Assembly: GCA_964036045.1 (NCBI GenBank)
Contig: OZ038378.1
Span: 168,069,975-168,133,974, forward strand
Source of the DNA: Eutreptiella sp. 'Long Island Sound 2002'
Lineage: Eukaryota; Euglenozoa; Euglenophyceae; Eutreptiales; Eutreptiaceae
DNA: 64,000 nt
Direction: 5' to 3'
Shown: positions 22,401-34,200 of the stretch, in pieces
How positions within the stretch are numbered: the stretch's first letter is position 1
Layout: the number at the start of each line of letters is the position of its first letter
Position numbers and translations under genes: made by a program
The notes under the pieces: generated by a model
Seen by the model: the letters and a program-made list of their open reading frames with translations, nothing else
Databases searched by the model: none
What the model was told of the DNA's origin: nothing

Positions 22401-25400
22401 GAGCCCCACCGCCTCAGAGCGGGGGGCAAAATCAGAAGAGGCCCACAAGTGGGCAAATTGGCTACCTCACCCCTGCCGTATCGGGGAGCCCCACCGCCTC
22501 AGAGCGGGGGGCAAAATCAGAAGTGGCCCACAAGTGGGCAAATTGGCTACCTCACCCCTGCCGTATCGGGGAGCCCCACCGCCTCAGAGCGGGGGGCAAA
22601 ATCAGAAGTGGCCCACAAGTGGGCAAATTGGCTACCTCACCCCTGCCGTATCGGGGAGCCCCACCGCCTCAGAGCGGGGGGCAAAATCAGAAGTGGCCCA
22701 CAAGTGGGTAAATTGGCTACCTCACCCCTGCTGTATCGGGGAGCCCCACCGCCTCAGAGCGGGGGGCAAAATCAGAAGTGGCCCACAAGTGGGCAAATTG
22801 GCTACCTCACCCCTGCCGTATCGGGGAGCCCCACCGCCTCAGAGCGGGGGGCAAAATCAGAAGTGGCCCACAAGTGGGCAAATTGGCTACCTCACCCCTG
22901 CCGTATCGGGGAGCCCCACCGCCTCAGAGCGGGGGGCAAAATCAGAAGTGGCCCACAAGTGGGCAAATTGGCTACCTGACCCCTGCCGTATCGGGGAGCC
23001 CCACCGCCTCAGAGCGGGGGGCAAAATCAGAAGTGGCCCACAAGTGGGCAAATTGGCTACCTCACCCCTGCCGTATCGGGGAGCCCCACCGCTTCAGAGC
23101 GGGGGGCAAAATCAGAAGTGGCCCACAAGTGGGCAAATTGGCCACCTCACCCCTGCCGTATCGGGGAGCCCCACCGCTTCAGGGCGGGGGGCAAAATCAG
23201 AAGATGCCCACAAGTGGGCAAATTGGCTACCTCACCCCTGCCGTATCGGGGAGCCCCACCGCTTCAGAGCGGGGGGCAAAATCAGAAGTGGCCCACAAGT
23301 GGGCAAATTGGCCACCTCACCCCTGCCGTATCGGGGAGCCCCACCGCTTCAGAGCGGGGGGCAAAATCAGAAGTGGCCCACAAGTGGGCAAATTGGCTAC
23401 CTCACCCCTGCCGTATCGGGGAGCCCCACCGCCTCAGAGCGGGGGGCAAAATCAGAAGTGGCCCACAAGTGGGCAAATTGGCTACCTCACCCCTGCCGTA
23501 TCGGGGAGCCCCACCGCCTCAGAGCGGGGGGCAAAATCAGAAGTGGCCCACAAGTGGGCAAATTGGCTACCTCACCCCTGCCGTATCGGGGAGCCCCACC
23601 GCCTCAGAGCGGGGGGCAAAATCAGAAGTGGCCCACAAGTGGGCAAATTGGCTACCTCACCCCTGCCGTATCGGGGAGCCCCACCGCCTCAGAGCGGGGG
23701 GCAAAATCAGAAGAGGCCCACAAGTGGGCAAATTGGCTACCTCACCCCTGCCGTATCGGGGAGCCCCACCGCCTCAGAGCGGGGGGCAAAATCAGAAGAG
23801 GCCCACAAGTGGGCAAATTGGCTACCTCACCCCTGCCGTATCGGGGAGCCCCACCGCTTCAGATCGGGGGGCAAAATCAGAAGTGGCCCACAAGTGGGCA
23901 AATTGGCTACCTCACCCCTGCCGTATCGGGGAGCCCCACCGCTTCAGGGCGGGGGGCAAAATCAGAAGATGCCCACAAGTGGACAAATTGGCTACCTCAC
24001 CCCTGCCGTATCGGGGAGCCCCACCGCCTCAGAGCGGGGGGCAAAATCAGAAGTGGCCCACAAGTGGGCAAATTGGCTACCTCACCCCTGCCGTATCGGG
24101 GAGCCCCACCGCCTCAGAGCGGGGGGCAAAATCAGAAGTGGCCCACAAGTGGGCAAATTGGCTACCTCACCCCTGCCGTATCGGGGAGCCCCACCGCCTC
24201 AGAGCGGGGGGCAAAATCAGAAGTGGCCCACAAGTGGGCAAATTGGCTACCTCACCCCTGCCGTATCGGGGAGCCCCACCGCCTCAGAGCGGGGGGCAAA
24301 ATCAGAAGTGGCCCACAAGTGGGCAAATTGGCTACCTCACCCCTGCCGTATCGGGGAGCCCCACCGCCTCAGAGCGGGGGGCAAAATCAGAAGAGGCCCA
24401 CAAGTGGGCAAATTGGCTACCTCACCCCTGCCGTATCGGGGAGCCCCACCGCTTCAGAGCGGGGGGCAAAATCAGAAGTCGCCCACAAGTGGGCAAATTG
24501 GCTACCTCACCCCTGCCGTATCGGGGAGCCCCACCGCCTCAGAGCGGGGGGCAAAATCAGAAGTGGTCAACAAGTGGGCAAATTGGCTACCTCACCCCTG
24601 CCGTATCGGGGAGCCCCACCGCTTCAGAGCGGGGGGCAAAATCAGAAGTGGCCCACAAGTGGGCAATATGGCTACCTCACCCCTGCCGTATCGGGGAGCC
24701 CCACCGCCTCAGAGCGGGGGGCAAAATCAGAAGTGGCCCACAAGTGGACAAATTGGCTACCTCACCCCTGCCGTATCGGGGAGCCCCACCGCCTTAGAGC
24801 GGGGGGCAAAATCAGAAGTGGCCCACAAGTGGGCAAATTGGCTACCTCACCCCTACCGTATCGGGGAGCCCCACCACCTCAGAGCGGGGGGCAAAATCAG
24901 AAGTGGCCCACAAGTGGGCAAATTGGCTACCTCACCCCTGCCGTATCGGGGAGCCCCACCGCCTCAGAGCGGGGGGCAAAATCAGAAGTGGCCCACAAGT
25001 GGGCAAATTGCCTACCTGACCCCTGCCGTATCGGGGAGCCCCACCGCCTCAGAGCGGGGGGCAAAATCAGAAGTGGCCCACAAGTGGGCAAATTGGCCAC
25101 CTCACCCCTGCCGTATCGGGGAGCCCCACCGCTTCAGAGCGGGGGGCAAAATCAGAAGTGGCCCACAAGTGGGCAAATTGGCTACCTCACCCCTGCCGTA
25201 TCGGGGAGCCCCACCGCCTCAGAGCGGGGGGCAAAATCAGAAGTGGCCCACAAGTGGGCAAATTGGCTACCTCACCCCTGCCGTATCGGGGAGCCCCACC
25301 GCTTCAGAGCGGGGGGCAAAATCAGAAGTGGCCCACAAGTGGGCAAATTGGCTACCTCACCCCTGCCGTATCGGGGAGCCCCACCGCCTCAGAGCGGGGG

Positions 25401-28400
25401 GCAAAATCAGAAGTGGCCCACAAGTGGGCAAATTGGCTACCTCACCCCTGCCGTATCGGGGAGCCCCACCGCCTCAGAGCGGGGGGCAAAATCAGAAGTG
25501 GCCCACAAGTGGGCAAATTGGCTACCTCACCCCTGCCGTATCGGGGAGCCCCACCGCCTCAGAGCGGGGGGCAAAATCAGAAGTGGCCCACAAGTGGGCA
25601 AATTGGCTACCTCACCCCTGCCGTATCGGGGAGCCCCACCGCCTCAGAGCGGGGGGCAAAATCAGAAGTGGCCCACAAGTGGGCAAATTGGCTACCTCAC
25701 CCCTGCCGTATCGGGGAGCCCCACCGCCTCAGAGCGGGGGGCAAAATCAGAAGAGGCCCACAAGTGGGCAAATTGGCTACCTCACCCCTGCCGTATCGGG
25801 GAGCCCCACCGCCTCAGAGCGGGGGGCAAAATCAGAAGAGGCCCACAAGTGGGCAAATTGGCTACCTCACCCCTGCCGTATCGGGGAGCCCCACCGCTTC
25901 AGATCGGGGGGCAAAATCAGAAGTGGCCCACAAGTGGGCAAATTGGCTACCTCACCCCTGCCGTATCGGGGAGCCCCACCGCTTCAGGGCGGGGGGCAAA
26001 ATCAGAAGATGCCCACAAGTGGACAAATTGGCTACCTCACCCCTGCCGTATCGGGGAGCCCCACCGCCTCAGAGCGGGGGGCAAAATCAGAAGTGGCCCA
26101 CAAGTGGGCAAATTGGCTACCTCACCCCTGCCGTATCGGGGAGCCCCACCGCCTCAGAGCGGGGGGCAAAATCAGAAGTGGCCCACAAGTGGGCAAATTG
26201 GCTACCTCACCCCTGCCGTATCGGGGAGCCCCACCGCCTCAGAGCGGGGGGCAAAATCAGAAGTGGCCCACAAGTGGGCAAATTGGCTACCTCACCCCTG
26301 CCGTATCGGGGAGCCCCACCGCCTCAGAGCGGGGGGCAAAATCAGAAGTGGCCCACAAGTGGGCAAATTGGCTACCTCACCCCTGCCGTATCGGGGAGCC
26401 CCACCGCCTCAGAGCGGGGGGCAAAATCAGAAGAGGCCCACAAGTGGGCAAATTGGCTACCTCACCCCTGCCGTATCGGGGAGCCCCACCGCTTCAGAGC
26501 GGGGGGCAAAATCAGAAGTCGCCCACAAGTGGGCAAATTGGCTACCTCACCCCTGCCGTATCGGGGAGCCCCACCGCCTCAGAGCGGGGGGCAAAATCAG
26601 AAGTGGTCAACAAGTGGGCAAATTGGCTACCTCACCCCTGCCGTATCGGGGAGCCCCACCGCTTCAGAGCGGGGGGCAAAATCAGAAGTGGCCCACAAGT
26701 GGGCAATATGGCTACCTCACCCCTGCCGTATCGGGGAGCCCCACCGCCTCAGAGCGGGGGGCAAAATCAGAAGTGGCCCACAAGTGGACAAATTGGCTAC
26801 CTCACCCCTGCCGTATCGGGGAGCCCCACCGCCTTAGAGCGGGGGGCAAAATCAGAAGTGGCCCACAAGTGGGCAAATTGGCTACCTCACCCCTACCGTA
26901 TCGGGGAGCCCCACCACCTCAGAGCGGGGGGCAAAATCAGAAGTGGCCCACAAGTGGGCAAATTGGCTACCTCACCCCTGCCGTATCGGGGAGCCCCACC
27001 GCCTCAGAGCGGGGGGCAAAATCAGAAGTGGCCCACAAGTGGGCAAATTGCCTACCTGACCCCTGCCGTATCGGGGAGCCCCACCGCCTCAGAGCGGGGG
27101 GCAAAATCAGAAGTGGCCCACAAGTGGGCAAATTGGCCACCTCACCCCTGCCGTATCGGGGAGCCCCACCGCTTCAGAGCGGGGGGCAAAATCAGAAGTG
27201 GCCCACAAGTGGGCAAATTGGCTACCTCACCCCTGCCGTATCGGGGAGCCCCACCGCCTCAGAGCGGGGGGCAAAATCAGAAGTGGCCCACAAGTGGGCA
27301 AATTGGCTACCTCACCCCTGCCGTATCGGGGAGCCCCACCGCTTCAGAGCGGGGGGCAAAATCAGAAGTGGCCCACAAGTGGGCAAATTGGCTACCTCAC
27401 CCCTGCCGTATCGGGGAGCCCCACCGCCTCAGAGCGGGGGGCAAAATCAGAAGTGGCCCACAAGTGGGCAAATTGGCTACCTCACCCCTGCCGTATCGGG
27501 GAGCCCCACCGCCTCAGAGCGGGGGGCAAAATCAGAAGTGGCCCACAAGTGGGCAAATTGGCTACCTCACCCCTGCCGTATCAGAGAGCCCCACCGCCTC
27601 AGAGCGGGGGGCAAAATCAGAAGTGGCCCACAAGTGGGCAAATTGGCTACCTCACCCCTGCCGTATCGGGGAGCCCCACCGCCTCAGAGCGGGGGGCAAA
27701 ATCAGAAGTGGCCCACAAGTGGACAAATTGGCTACCTCACCCCTGCCGTATCAGGGAGCCCCACCGCCTCAGAGCGGGGGGCAAAATCAGAAGTGGCCCA
27801 CAAGTGGGCAAATTGGCTACCTCACCCCTGCCGTATCGGGGAGCCCCACCGCCTCAGAGCGGGGGGCAAAATCAGAAGTGGCCCACAAGTGGGCAAATTG
27901 GCTACCTCACCCCTGCCGTATCGGGGAGCCCCACCGCCTCAGAGCGGGGGGCAAAATCAGAAGTGGCCCACAAGTGGGCAAATTGGCTACCTCACCCCTG
28001 CCGTATCGGGGAGCCCCACCGCCTCAGAGCGGGGGGCAAAATCAGAAGAGGCCCACAAGTGGGCAAATTGGCTACCTCACCCCTGCCGTATCGGGGAGCC
28101 CCACCGCCTTCAGAGCGGGGGGCAAAATCAGAAGTGGCCCACAAGTGGGCAAATTGGCTACCTCACCCCTGCCGTATCGGGGAGGCCCCACCGCCTCAGA
28201 GCGGGGGGCAAAATCAGAAGTGGCCCACAAGTGGGCAAATTGGCTACCTCACCCCTGCCGTATCGGGGAGCCCCACCGCCTCAGAGCGGGGGGCAAAATC
28301 AGAAAGTGGCCCACAAGTGGGCAAATTGGCTACCTCACCCCTGCCGTATCGGGGAGCCCACCGCCTCAGAGCGGGGGGCAAAATCAGAAGTGGCCCACAA

Positions 28401-31053
28401 GTGGGCAAATTGGCTACCTCACCCCTGCCGTATCGGGGAGCCCCACCGCCTCAGAGCGGGGGGCAAAATCAGAAGTGGCCCACAAGTGGGCAAATTGGCT
28501 ACCTCACCCCTGCCGTATCGGGGAGCCCCACCGCCTCAGAGCGGGGGGCAAAATCAGAAGTGGCCCACAAGTGGCAAATTGGCTACCTCACCCCTGCCGT
28601 ATCGGGGAGCCCCACCGCCTTAGAGCGGGGGGCAAAATCAGAAGTGGCCACAAGTGGGCAAATTGGCTACCTCACCCTGCCGTATCGGGGAGCCCACCGC
28701 CTCAGAGCGGGGGGCAAAATCAGAAGTGGCCCACAAGTGGGCAAATTGGCTACCTCACCCTGCCGTATCGGGGAGCCCCACCGCCTCAGAGCGGGGGCAA
28801 AATCAGAAGTGGCCCACAAGTGGGCAAATTGGCTACCTCACCCCTGCCGTATCGGGGAGCCCCACCGCCTCAGAGCGGGGGGCAAAATCAGAAGTGGCCC
28901 ACAAGTGGGCAAATTGGCTACCTCACCCCTGCCGTATCGGGGAGCCCCACCGCCTCAGAGCGGGGGGCAAAATCAGAAGTGGCCCACAAGTGGGCAAATT
29001 GGCTACCTCACCCCTGCCGTATCGGGGAGCCCCACCGCCTCAGAGCGGGGGGCAAAATCAGAAGTGGCCCACAAGTGGGCAAATTGGCTACCTCACCCCT
29101 GCCGTATCGGGGAGCCCCACCGCCTCAGAGCGGGGGGCAAAATCAGAAGTGGCCCACAAGTGGGCAAATTGGCTACCTCACCCCTGCCGTATCGGGGAGC
29201 CCCACCGCCTCAGAGCGGGGGGCAAAATCAGAAGTGGCCCACAAGTGGGCAAATTGGCTACCTCACCCCTGCCGTATCGGGGAGCCCCACCGCCTCAGAG
29301 CGGGGGGCAAAATCAGAAGTGGCCCACAAGTGGGCAAATTGGCTACCTCACCCCTGCCGTATCGGGGAGCCCCACCGCCTCAGAGCGGGGGGCAAAAATC
29401 AGAAGTGGCCCACAAGTGGGCAAATTGGCTACCTCACCCCTGCCGTATCGGGGAGCCCCACCGCCTCAGAGCGGGGGGCAAAATCAGAAGTGGCCCACAA
29501 GTGGGCAAATTGGCTACCTCACCCCTGCCGTATCGGGGAGCCCCACCGCCTCCAGAGCGGGGGGCAAAATCAGAAGTGGCCCACAAGTGGGCAAATTGGC
29601 TACCTCACCCCTGCCGTATCGGGGAGCCCCACCGCCTCAGAGCGGGGGGCAAAATCAGAAGTGGCCCACAAGTGGGCAAATTGGCTACCTCACCCCTGCC
29701 GTATCGGGGAGCCCCACCGCCTCAGAGCGGGGGGCAAAATCAGAAGTGGCCCACAAGTGGGCAAATTGGCTACCTCACCCCTGCCGTATCGGGGAGCCCC
29801 ACCGCCTCAGAGCGGGGGCAAAATCAGAAGTGGCCCACAAGTGGGCAAATTGGCTACCTCACCCCTGCCGTATCGGGGAGCCCCACCGCCTCAGAGCGGG
29901 GGGCAAAATCAGAAGTGGCCCACAAGTGGGCAAATTGGCTACCTCACCCCTGCCGTATCGGGGAGCCCACCGCCTCAGAGCGGGGGGCAAAATCAGAAGT
30001 GGCCCACAAGTGGGCAAATTGGCTACCTCACCCCTGCCGTATCGGGGAGCCCCACCGCCTCAGAGCGGGGGGCAAAATCAGAAGTGGCCCACAAGTGGGC
30101 AAATTGGCTACCTCACCCCTGCCGTATCGGGGAGCCCCACCGCCTCAGAGCGGGGGGCAAAATCAGAAGTGGCCCACAAGTGGGCAAATTGGCTACCTCA
30201 CCCCTGCCGTATCGGGGAGCCCCACCGCCTCAGAGCGGGGGGCAAAATCAGAAGTGGCCCACAAGTGGGCAAATTGGCTACCTCACCCCTGCCGTACGGG
30301 GAGCCCCACCGCCTCAGAGCGGGGGGCAAAATCAGAAGTGGCCCACAAGTGGGCAAATTGGCTACCTCACCCCTGCCGTATCGGGGAGCCCCACCGCCTC
30401 AGAGCGGGGGGCAAAATCAGAAGTGGCCCACAAGTGGGCAAATTGGCTACCTCACCCCTGCCGTATCGGGGAGCCCCACCGCCTCAGAGCGGGGGGCAAA
30501 ATCAGAAGTGGCCCACAAGTGGGCAAATTGGCTACCTCACCCCTGCCGTATCGGGGAGCCCCACCGCCTCAGAGCGGGGGGCAAAATCAGAATTGGCCCA
30601 CAAGTGGGCAAATTGGCTACCTCACCCCTGCCGTATCGGGGAGCCCCACCGCCTCAGAGCGGGGGGGCAAAATCAGAAGTGGCCCACAAGTGGGCAAATT
30701 GGCTACCTCACCCCTGCCGTATCGGGGAGCCCCACCGCCTCAGAGCGGGGGCAAAATCAGAAGAGGCCCACAAGTGGGCAAATTGGCTACCTCACCCCTG
30801 CCGTATCGGGGAGCCCCACCGCCTCAGAGCGGGGGGCAAAATCAGAAGAGGCCCACAAGTGGGCAAATTGGCTACCTCACCCCTGCCGTATCGGGGAGCC
30901 CCACCGCCTCAGAGCGGGGGGCAAAATCAGAAGAGGCCCACAAGTGGGGCAAATTGGCTACCTCACCCCTGCCGTATCGGGGAGCCCCACCGCCTTAGAG
31001 CGGGGGGCAAAATCAGAAGTGGCCCCACAAGTGGGCAAAATTGGCTACCTCAC
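16463..31053 (+). repeat. Homogeneous 85-bp satellite array, left of gap
   Basis: Tandem 85-bp units with very little divergence. Each unit contains AAAATCAGAAGTGG, the hairpin GCCCAC-AA-GTGGGC, AAATTGGCTACCTCACCCC, CCG-TAT-CGG, GGGG-AG-CCCC and CCGC-CTCAGA-GCGG. Common variants are CTTCAG for CTCAG, GAGG for GTGG, GACGTA for GCCGTA, and CCGCAC for CCCCAC. Because 85 is not a multiple of three and the unit has no forward stop in any phase, all three forward frames stay open for kilobases. Up to about 28,105 unit length is constant; from 28,109 to the gap single-base gains and losses appear in many units, as expected of a poorly corrected contig end. Confidence 0.98.
23118..27197 (+). repeat. 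Higher-order repeat, two 2,040-bp (24-unit) copies
   Basis: Rare unit variants recur at exactly 2,040 bp: GGGCAATATG at 24,661 and 26,701, the GTGGTCAAC variant at about 24,564 and 26,604, and the GATCGGGG variant at about 23,873 and 25,913. The block is a 24-mer duplicated in tandem, with a partial third copy starting at 27,198. The same two blocks recur at 37,876-41,955. Confidence 0.93.
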
Positions 31054-31253
31054 NNNNNNNNNNNNNNNNNNNNNNNNNNNNNNNNNNNNNNNNNNNNNNN
31101 NNNNNNNNNNNNNNNNNNNNNNNNNNNNNNNNNNNNNNNNNNNNNNNNNNNNNNNNNNNNNNNNNNNNNNNNNNNNNNNNNNNNNNNNNNNNNNNNNNNN
31201 NNNNNNNNNNNNNNNNNNNNNNNNNNNNNNNNNNNNNNNNNNNNNNNNNNNNN
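31054..31253. other. Scaffold gap, 200 N
   Basis: Exactly 200 N, a placeholder rather than a measured size. Satellite sequence on both sides carries small indels for about 3 kb on the left and about 3.7 kb on the right, and the two sides align to each other in the overlapping sense (see the duplication finding). Confidence 1.
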
Positions 31254-34200
31254 GGGCAAATTGGCTACCTCACCCCTGCCGTATCGGGGAGCCCCACCGC
31301 CTCAGAGCGGGGGGCAAAATCAGAAGTGGCCCACAAGTGGGCAAATTGGCTACCTCACCCCTGCCGTATCGGGGAGCCCCACCGCTTCAGAGCGGGGGGC
31401 AAAATCAGAAGTGGCCCACGAGTGGGCAAATTGGCTACCTCACCCCTGCCGTATCGGGAGCCCCACCGCCTCAGAGCGGGGGCAAAATCAGAAGTGGCCC
31501 ACAAGTGGGCAAATTGGCTACCTCACCCCTGCCGTATCGGGGAGCCCCACCGCCTCAGAGCGGGGGCAAAATCAGAAGTGGCCCACAAGTGGGCAAATTG
31601 GCTACCTCACCCCTGCCGTATCGGGGAGCCCCACCGCCTCAGAGCGGGGGGCAAAATCAGAAGTGGCCCACAAGTGGGCAAATTGGCTACCTCACCCCTG
31701 CCGTATCGGGGAGCCCCACCGCCTCAGAGCGGGGGGCAAAATCAGAAGTGGCCCACAAGTGGGCAAATTGGCTACCTCACCCCTGCCGTATCGGGGAGCC
31801 CCACCGCCTCAGAGCGGGGGGCAAAATCAGAAGTGGCCCACAAGTGGGCAAATTGGCTACCTCACCCCTGCCGTATCGGGGAGCCCCACCGCCTCAGAGC
31901 GGGGGGCAAAATCAGAAGTGGCCCACAAGTGGGCAAATTGGCTACCTCACCCCTGCCGTATCGGGGAGCCCCCACCGCCTCAGAGCGGGGGGCAAAATCA
32001 GAAGTGGCCCACAAGTGGGCAAATTGGCTACCTCACCCCTGCCGTATCGGGGAGCCCCACCGCTTCAGAGCGGGGGCAAAATCAGAAGTGGCCCACAAGT
32101 GGGCAAATTGGCTACCTCACCCCTGCCGTATCGGGGAGCCCCACCGCTTCAGAGCGGGGGGCAAAATCAGAAGTGGCCCACAAGTGGGCAAATTGGCTAC
32201 CTCACCCCTGCCGTATCGGGGAGCCCCACCGCCTCAGAGCGGGGGGCAAAATCAGAAGTGGCCCACAAGTGGGCAAATTGGCTACCTCACCCCTGCCGTA
32301 TCGGGGAGCCCCACCGCCTCAGAGCGGGGGGCAAAATCAGAAGTGGCCCACAAGTGGGCAAATTGGCTACCTCACCCCTGCCGTATCGGGGAGCCCCACC
32401 GCCTCAGAGCGGGGGGCAAAATCAGAAGTGGCCCACAAGTGGGCAAATTGGCTACCTCACCCCTGCCGTATCGGGGAGCCCCACCGCCTCAGAGCGGGGG
32501 GCAAAATCAGAAGTGGCCCACAAGTGGGCAAATTGGCTACCTCACCCCTGCCGTATCGGGGAGCCCCACCGCCTCAGAGCGGGGGGCAAAATCAGAAGTG
32601 GCCCACAAGTGGGCAAATTGGCTACCTCACCCCTGCCGTATCGGGGAGCCCCACCGCTTCAGAGCGGGGGGCAAAATCAGAAGTGGCCCACGAGTGGGCA
32701 AATTGGCTACCTCACCCCTGCCGTATCGGGGAGCCCCACCGCCTCAGAGCGGGGGGCAAAATCAGAAGTGGCCCACAAGTGGGCAAATTGGCTACCTCAC
32801 CCCTGCCGTATCGGGGAGCCCCACCGCCTCAGAGCGGGGGGCAAAATCAGAAGTGGCCCACAAGTGGGCAAATTGGCTACCTCACCCCTGCCGTATCGGG
32901 GAGCCCCACCGCTTCAGAGCGGGGGGCAAAATCAGAAGTGGCCCACAAGTGGGCAAATTGGCTACCTCACCCCTGCCGTATCGGGGAGCCCCACCGCCTC
33001 AGAGCGGGGGGCAAAATCAGAAGTGGTCCACAAGTGGGCAAATTGGCTACCTCACCCCTGCCGTATCGGGGAGCCCCACCGCCTCAGAGCGGGGGGCAAA
33101 ATCAGAAGTGGCCCACAAGTGGGCAAATTGGCTACCTCACCCCTGCCGTATCGGGGAGCCCCACCGCCTCAGAGCGGGGGGCAAAATCAGAAGTGGCCCA
33201 CAAGTGGGCAAATTGGCTACCTCACCCCTGCCGTATCGGGGAGCCCCACCGCTTCAGAGCGGGGGGCAAAATCAGAAGTGGTCCACAAGTGGGCAAATTG
33301 GCTACCACCTCACCCCTGCCGTATCGGGGAGCCCCACCGCCTCAGAGCGGGGGGCAAAATCAGAAGTGGCCCACAAGTGGGCAAATTGGCTACCTCACCC
33401 CTGCCGTATCGGGGAGCCCCACCGCCTCAGAGCGGGGGGCAAAATCAGAAGTGGCCCACCAAGTGGGCAAATTGGCTACCTCACCCCTGCCGTATCGGGG
33501 AGCCCCACCGCCTCAGAGCGGGGGGCAAAATCAGAAGTGGCCCACAAGTGGGCAAATTGGCTACCTCACCCCTGCCGTATCGGGGAGCCCCACCGCCTCA
33601 GAGCGGGGGGCAAAATCAGAAGTGGCCCACAAGTGGGCAAATTGGCTACCTCACCCCTGACGTATCGGGGAGCCCCACCGCCTCAGAGCGGGGGGCAAAA
33701 TCAGAAGTGGCCCACAAGTGGGCAAATTGGCTACCTCACCCCTGCCGTATCGGGGAGCCCCACCGCCTCAGAGCGGGGGGCAAAATCAGAAGTGGCCCAC
33801 AAGTGGGCAAATTGGCTACCTCACCCCTGCCGTATCGGGAAGCCGCACCGCCTCAGAGCGGGGGGCAAAATCAGAAGTGGCCCACAAGTGGGCAAATTGG
33901 CTACCTCACCCCTGCCGTATCGGGGAGCCGCACCGCCTCAGAGCGGGGGGCAAAATCAGAAGTGGCCCACAAGTGGGCAAATTGGCTACCTCACCCCTGA
34001 CGTATCGGGGAGCCCCACCGCCTCAGAGCGGGGGGCAAATTCAGAAGTGGCCCACAAGTGGGCAAATTGGCTACCTCACCCCTGCCGTATCGGGGAGCCG
34101 CACCGCCTCAGAGCGGGGGGCAAAACAGAAGTGGCCCACAAGTGGGCAAATTGGCTACCTCACCCCTGCCGTATCGGGGAGCCCCACCGCTTCGGAGCGG

